A DNA stretch of 64,000 nucleotides from Cocos nucifera (taxonomy: Eukaryota; Streptophyta; Magnoliopsida; Arecales; Arecaceae), in NCBI GenBank assembly GCA_006176705.1, contig QRFJ01002290.1:444001-508000 (forward strand), written 5' to 3'. The notes beneath the pieces were generated by a model. The model was not told the origin of the DNA and ran no database searches. It saw nothing but the letters and a program-made list of their open reading frames with translations. A program made the position numbers and the translations under genes. Every line of letters starts with the position of its first letter. Position 1 is the stretch's first letter. Below, in pieces: positions 59,389 through 64,000 of this stretch.

Positions 59389-59878
59389 TTATTCCGCAGA
59401 TACCTGGGTTCCAGTCTTGCCTGTAAAATCGAAGAGAGGAGGAAGATTGAAAGTACGGCCCGCTAGTTCATCCAAAAGACCCGCCTCTCTATAGCATTCA
59501 ACAGCATCATGGAGAGTTTCTTCTAGAGGCCTGCATTTCCAACCCAACTTCTTTAGTTTCTCTGAGGTCAGTGGAGGGTTTGGTGGTACCTCAATGATGC
59601 TGCAATTCGAAAGAAAATGAAGTTAAAATTGAAGTAGAAATAATATTCATGGTACTCCTCAAATAAAAAGGTTGGGAATAGAACGAACTTCTTTTGGTAA
59701 CCATAGTTAGGATGCATGCCCTCTAGCAAGTCTACCAAATCTCGAGTGCTGATTGGATGAGGTGCACAAAGGTATCTTCCGGATGCCACTGGCGTCTCAT
59801 ATGCTAGAAGCAATGCATCAGCAACATCTCGAACATCGACAACGTTCCAGAGGGAGTTCTTCATGGGTTCCGGACCTC
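59389..59878 (-). CDS. Cinnamoyl-CoA reductase-like (NADP-dependent short-chain reductase), last two exons only
   Basis: Exon 59878-59689 reads GPEPMKNSLWNVVDVRDVAD, then ALLLAYETPVASGRYLCA and DLVDLLEGMHPNYGYQ. The terminal exon 59599-59389 reads LTSEKLKKLGWKCRPLEETL and ends in TAA at 59389-59391. The two exons join in frame across a GT-AG intron. VDVRDVADA and LTSEKLKKLGW are family signatures of cinnamoyl-CoA reductase and related atypical short-chain dehydrogenases (DFR/CCR type), which reduce CoA-thioesters or ketones with NADPH. The upstream exons, with the Rossmann GxxGxxG and the YxxxK active site, should lie at higher coordinates, but none is visible up to 64000. The gene either has a very long intron or is a 5'-truncated remnant. 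Confidence 0.8.
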
Positions 59879-59889
59879 CTGTTATAAAA

Positions 59890-61790
59890 ACACGGAAAAA
59901 ACGCTGAAAGGAGGTTTGTAATAATTATTAATTACATACCATGAAAGGATTCTTCAGCCGACATGGTGTCAGACTTTCTTAAGATATCGGTGCAAGTGTA
60001 GCTCAGTTACTGCTCCAAACAGGCTTACCACATGAAACAAAGATTTTTGCAACTTGCCTGGCATACAGAAAGTCAATGGATGAAGTCGACTTCCCCAATA
60101 ATACCGATAAGGCGATGTGAAACAAAAATTTAAATAAAAAATTTTATTAAAAAATATATTCTAAAGTTAACCATCTAAATTATAAATGTATCATATTTCG
60201 ATCCAATAACTCAAATCAGACACCCGACAGAATGGCCTATTACGATTTAATACTTTCAAGGATGCAAGGCATATCTTTTACTAAACAATTAATTATCATA
60301 GTTTAATTTAGAAAGTGGTAAAAGCAAATTTTTCTAACATCAGATGAAAATAAAATTAATAATGTCTCCAACATTGTTAACAAATCAAATAAAAATTTAA
60401 ATAATAACTATAAAGTAATTCAATCTGAAAGAAAATAAACTAAAAATCTGTCTAAGTCCTAACTCCTCACTGATCGATTCCCGGCCCAACAACTGGATCT
60501 TCTGGATCTAAAAAAAGATAAAAAAAGAAAGTGAGATTTACGGCTCAATAAGTTATCAATCATCTCTGAGGAATCAAGCATAAGTACTTTTAAAATATAA
60601 TAGTTAATCAATAAATAATGATAATTTTCTTTCAAATACATATCATGCACAATAATAAAATCAAAAATTTTCTCTCAATCTTTATTGACTACGGCTACGA
60701 TTAGCCCCATGATAAGATCCAAGAGAGACTAATCCCTGAACAAAGAACATCCGAATCGTCGACATGTTATCAATGATCAACCCCATTGGCTAGGCCCATA
60801 AGAAAAACTAGCTCTAATTCATACGTCCACAATTTACTCCATGACAAGGCAAAGGAATTAGTCCTGAACGAAGAACATCCGATTCATCGGCATGCTACCA
60901 ATTATCAACCCCACTGATTAGGCCCACAAGGACTAACTCTGCTAGCGATCAGCCCCGACTAGCTAGGCCCAAGAGAAATATATTTCTGACATGTGGCCAA
61001 TGGTCAGTCCTGTTGGCTAGACCCAAATCATAATCTAATTAGAGAGTTTTTCTTATACTTTATCAAAATTATTTTTCTATGAAAGACTTGCTTCATAACA
61101 ATATCAATTTATTTTTTTTACATATTTCAAAAGAGCAATAAAATAATATCCATTCAAAATTCTTTTCATCAATGGATAAACATAATTCTCTTTTCAAATA
61201 CCATGCAATTTTAAGAAAAGACGATACAATTTTTAAGAAAATCTTCTCTTTCAAAATTATAACATGCAATAGTGACATTAATCCAATTTTTTTCAAACAC
61301 TTTTCATAAATAAATTCATAATTTTTAAAATTTAATAATTTTTAAATATTTTATATACCAGAATCTAATTTTTAAATATATAAATATACATAAAAATAAA
61401 CTTAGAGATAAAAGAAAACTTACCTATTGATTAGATCCAAAATTTCTACGATCATCTCGGACTGATCTCTAGATCCAATGTTCTTTCGGTATTGAAGGCT
61501 CTAGTAAATTAAATAATTTAATTAATTTTTAATTTTAAAAGAATTTAATGACTAGAAATTTTTTTTTAATTTAACTCCAATCCAATCTAGATCGATCCCT
61601 AAATTGGATTCATATGATCTGGTTTGATCTAGATCTAAATCAATTGGGTCCAAACCAAATCAAACCATCCAAAACTAATTAAACCCATTCTTTCTCTCTC
61701 TTTCTCTCTCTCTCTCTTTCTTTCTCTTTCTCTTTCCTTTTCCCGTTGTTTTCTTTTCTTCGTTTCGTTCTTTTCTTCCCTCTATTTCTT
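59890..61790. repeat. Non-coding AT-rich sequence with degenerate tandem repeats
   Basis: At about 60700-61030, three to four diverged units of roughly 130 bp share AAGAACATCCGA, ATCAACCCCA and GCTAGGCCCA-type words. A pyrimidine tract (CTTTCTCTCTCTCTCTTT and on) lies at about 61690-61745. It is likely transposon-derived but I cannot name the family. Confidence 0.45.
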
Positions 61791-64000
61791 CTCAAGACCG
61801 AACTATGGTCTTCTTCTTAGACGTCACCAAGCGACCGAGCAGCCAGAGAAGGAAAGGACCGATGGGGGAACGGCATGACGAAGGTCGGAGGTGCGATTGG
61901 CCGAGGATCCCACCGAGTAAGGGAGAAAAAATTATGCTTGGCTGGAAAGAAAAAGAAGAGGAAGGGAAAGGAATTACCGATGATGGTGGCGGCGGTGGCG
62001 ACAATCGGTGGCCAAAATCCACTTTCTTCCATCCGAAATCCCATGCCATGGGTTAGTTAGAGTTTTGAATTGAGGCTTTAAGGCTTCTAAGAAACGATCT
62101 AGGGTTCTTCATGAGGGTATTAGCGAGGGATTTAGGATTTTTAATAGAGGAGGGATGGGGCCTTGCCGGCGTATTACCCTCAAATACTTCTCCTTATGGC
62201 ATGGATCGACTTGAAATAGGATTCCCTATTCTGGTCGATCTCGACTCTTTTTTTTTTCAAATAAAGTCAGCATTAGATGCCAGCTTCAATATTGATTTTC
62301 ACAAAATGATTGTAATTTATATATAAATTATTAATTAATAATAGTTATTTGGCTTATTTATCATAAAAGTTCTATCTTTCTTAAATAAACTCCTAAGTTA
62401 TGATGAAGTCCTTAGAATTATACTTAATTGATAAAGAAGGATTTATCAGATGGTTCTTAAATTTGTTTACAATCAAATGATAAGTAATTAATTAGGATGA
62501 TAACTTATCGAGTGTAGATTGCTGTATGTCATATATATTGATTGTTCTCATAACCAAGTGGTGTAGAGATATTGGTATGACATACCGATAAGATATAGGA
62601 GTATATTTGCACTGAATATGACCAATATAGCACTCTGCTATCAAAAGTAGCTAGCAAAGGCCAATGGATATAAGTGTTTCTTCGATCTGAGATTACCATG
62701 GTGACTTACAAGCAACTTACTATACCTTGGTATCGGACTACTTGTATTTCTAATATAGTGATAGAAGATTTTTGGATGCAATCAAGTACTTATATAGTTG
62801 GTGTGTGAGTCAAGATAGGATTGACCACTTCTGATTAACTTCAGAAGCGAATGCTTTTCTGTGTTTCAATTTAACAAAATCTAGGTCTGGATAATCCTTG
62901 TGAGGAGTCATGGGATTTGCAAATTTTGAAATATAATATGGATGAACTATTTGAGTATTGACAGCTAACTCATAATCATCCTGAGCATTAAGGATCAAAG
63001 GGATAAATTATACAATAATCATAGGTCGGGATTCTAAGAATGTTGCTTTGCATACATTCAACCTATCCGGATGTGGGATACCTTTGCTAGATGGTCATTT
63101 TGATTGGTATAGAAATTGATTTCTATGCTACTGGCTTAGATTTGAACCTATGGAATCATACATAAAAATTTTTTTATTTGATTGAATGATTGATCAATGA
63201 TTAAGAATCGTTCAATGATCGAATCATCAGTATGATTGATGATCAATTAAGTGCAAGTATTGCAGGAGGATCTATTAGTAATTGGATTGCTAATTAGCTC
63301 AATTTGATTGAGCAATTAGGTTAAGATGAAGTCTAATTAAATTAGATTCAATTAAAATTAGTTTGAACTTGATTAGGTCAAGTTCAATTGATTTATGAGA
63401 TAAGCTAATTGTAAGAGAAAATAATTTCTTGTTGGATTAGAACTTGAGTGCACCTAATTTCTAATTGACTTAAAATTTAATTTAGATTTAAATATAATTT
63501 AATCTGATTTAATTAGACTCCTAGTTAGACTAGAATCATCCTTAATTAGGTTGCATTAATCCTAGTTCAATGAATTTTATAAATTAGATTTGACCTAGTC
63601 TAAATTGGAGAGTCCTAATTGGACTAGGACTTCTCCTCTTTCTTTACGCCATGCCCTCAACACCCCATGCCATATTTCCTCATTATTGGTGTGAGATTTC
63701 TCATGCCAATAAGAAGTCCCACGCCCCTTCCCTTAGTGGTTTTAGAAATAGGTTTGAATTGTTCAAACTTGGAAAGAGGTTTGACCTAGGACTCTATTTG
63801 ATAGAGTCTCAAGATTCTAAAACTCTCCTCTCTTTTGGAAATTAGTTCCAACGCCCACCTATTTTGTGTCTTTTTTTCTAAATATTTGTGTGCCTCCTAA
63901 TCTTTTCTAGCATAGAAAATTTGTTGCCAAAAGAATCTTGGAGGCATCCAAGAGTTGGATGCCATCAAGAGTCCTTCTTAGTCTAGGATTTGACCTAGTC
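61791..64000. other. AT-rich non-coding sequence to the window end
   Basis: A G-rich stretch at 61800-62050 has overlapping frames on both strands with no domain. The remainder is A/T-rich with repeated TTGATTGA and AATTAG words, resembling old retrotransposon sequence. No gene supported. Confidence 0.45.

Noticed and set aside
61792..62060. Overlapping frames on both strands in a G-rich stretch
   Set aside because: Simple purine-rich composition opens all frames; no family resemblance and no splice context.
1..64000. tRNA, rRNA or known small RNA genes
   Set aside because: I found no cloverleaf-like A/B box pair with acceptor stem and no rRNA sequence on reading both strands; a dedicated search could still find a microRNA.

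Overview
The window is nuclear DNA of a flowering plant. GT-AG introns, a plant-type DGAT2 and Tat-lineage Ty3/gypsy retrotransposons all point that way. The element types, low gene density and protein sequences suggest a monocot, plausibly a palm such as oil or date palm; the species call is inference.

Layout. 1-8591: Tat-lineage Ty3/gypsy retrotransposon on the minus strand (element 1). It has decayed gag and pol, a 116-bp tandem array between pol and the 3' LTR, and is cut by the window edge. 8718-15312: a related element on the plus strand (element 2), complete with 5-bp target duplication AGTTA. It carries only a broken gag and a large array of about 42-bp units. 15767-19829: three-exon gene for a mitochondrial MAM33/p32-family acidic matrix protein. 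19830-24815: intergenic, with an AT-rich element with imperfect inverted ends, a (TA)n run and a decayed calmodulin-like gene. 24816-32650: a third element on the minus strand (element 3), gag-only, with near-identical LTRs, an open 481-codon gag and 13 or more near-identical 131-bp repeats. 33953-38034: nine-exon DGAT2 gene. 38035-43634: intergenic. 43635-57066 (minus): six-exon gene for a single-RRM RNA-binding protein. It has a 10.8-kb intron containing a decayed Ty1/copia element (50017 to about 53175, antisense) and an apparent GC-AG intron. 59389-59878 (minus): last two exons of a cinnamoyl-CoA-reductase-like gene whose 5' exons are not visible. 59900-64000: AT-rich non-coding sequence with degenerate repeats.

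How it fits together. The host genes are unrelated housekeeping or metabolic functions: mitochondrial matrix, triacylglycerol synthesis in the ER, RNA binding, and a short-chain reductase. The unusual part is the three sibling retrotransposons. Elements 2 and 3 look like non-autonomous gag-only (TR-GAG type) elements that would need pol from a relative such as the element 1 lineage. All three share a short 3'-region module, an imperfect hairpin (GTTAGGA ... TCCTAAC) next to an AGATCT-centred unit, and each has amplified a different part of it into a tandem array. Splice sites were placed by reading frame continuity and consensus, without transcript data.
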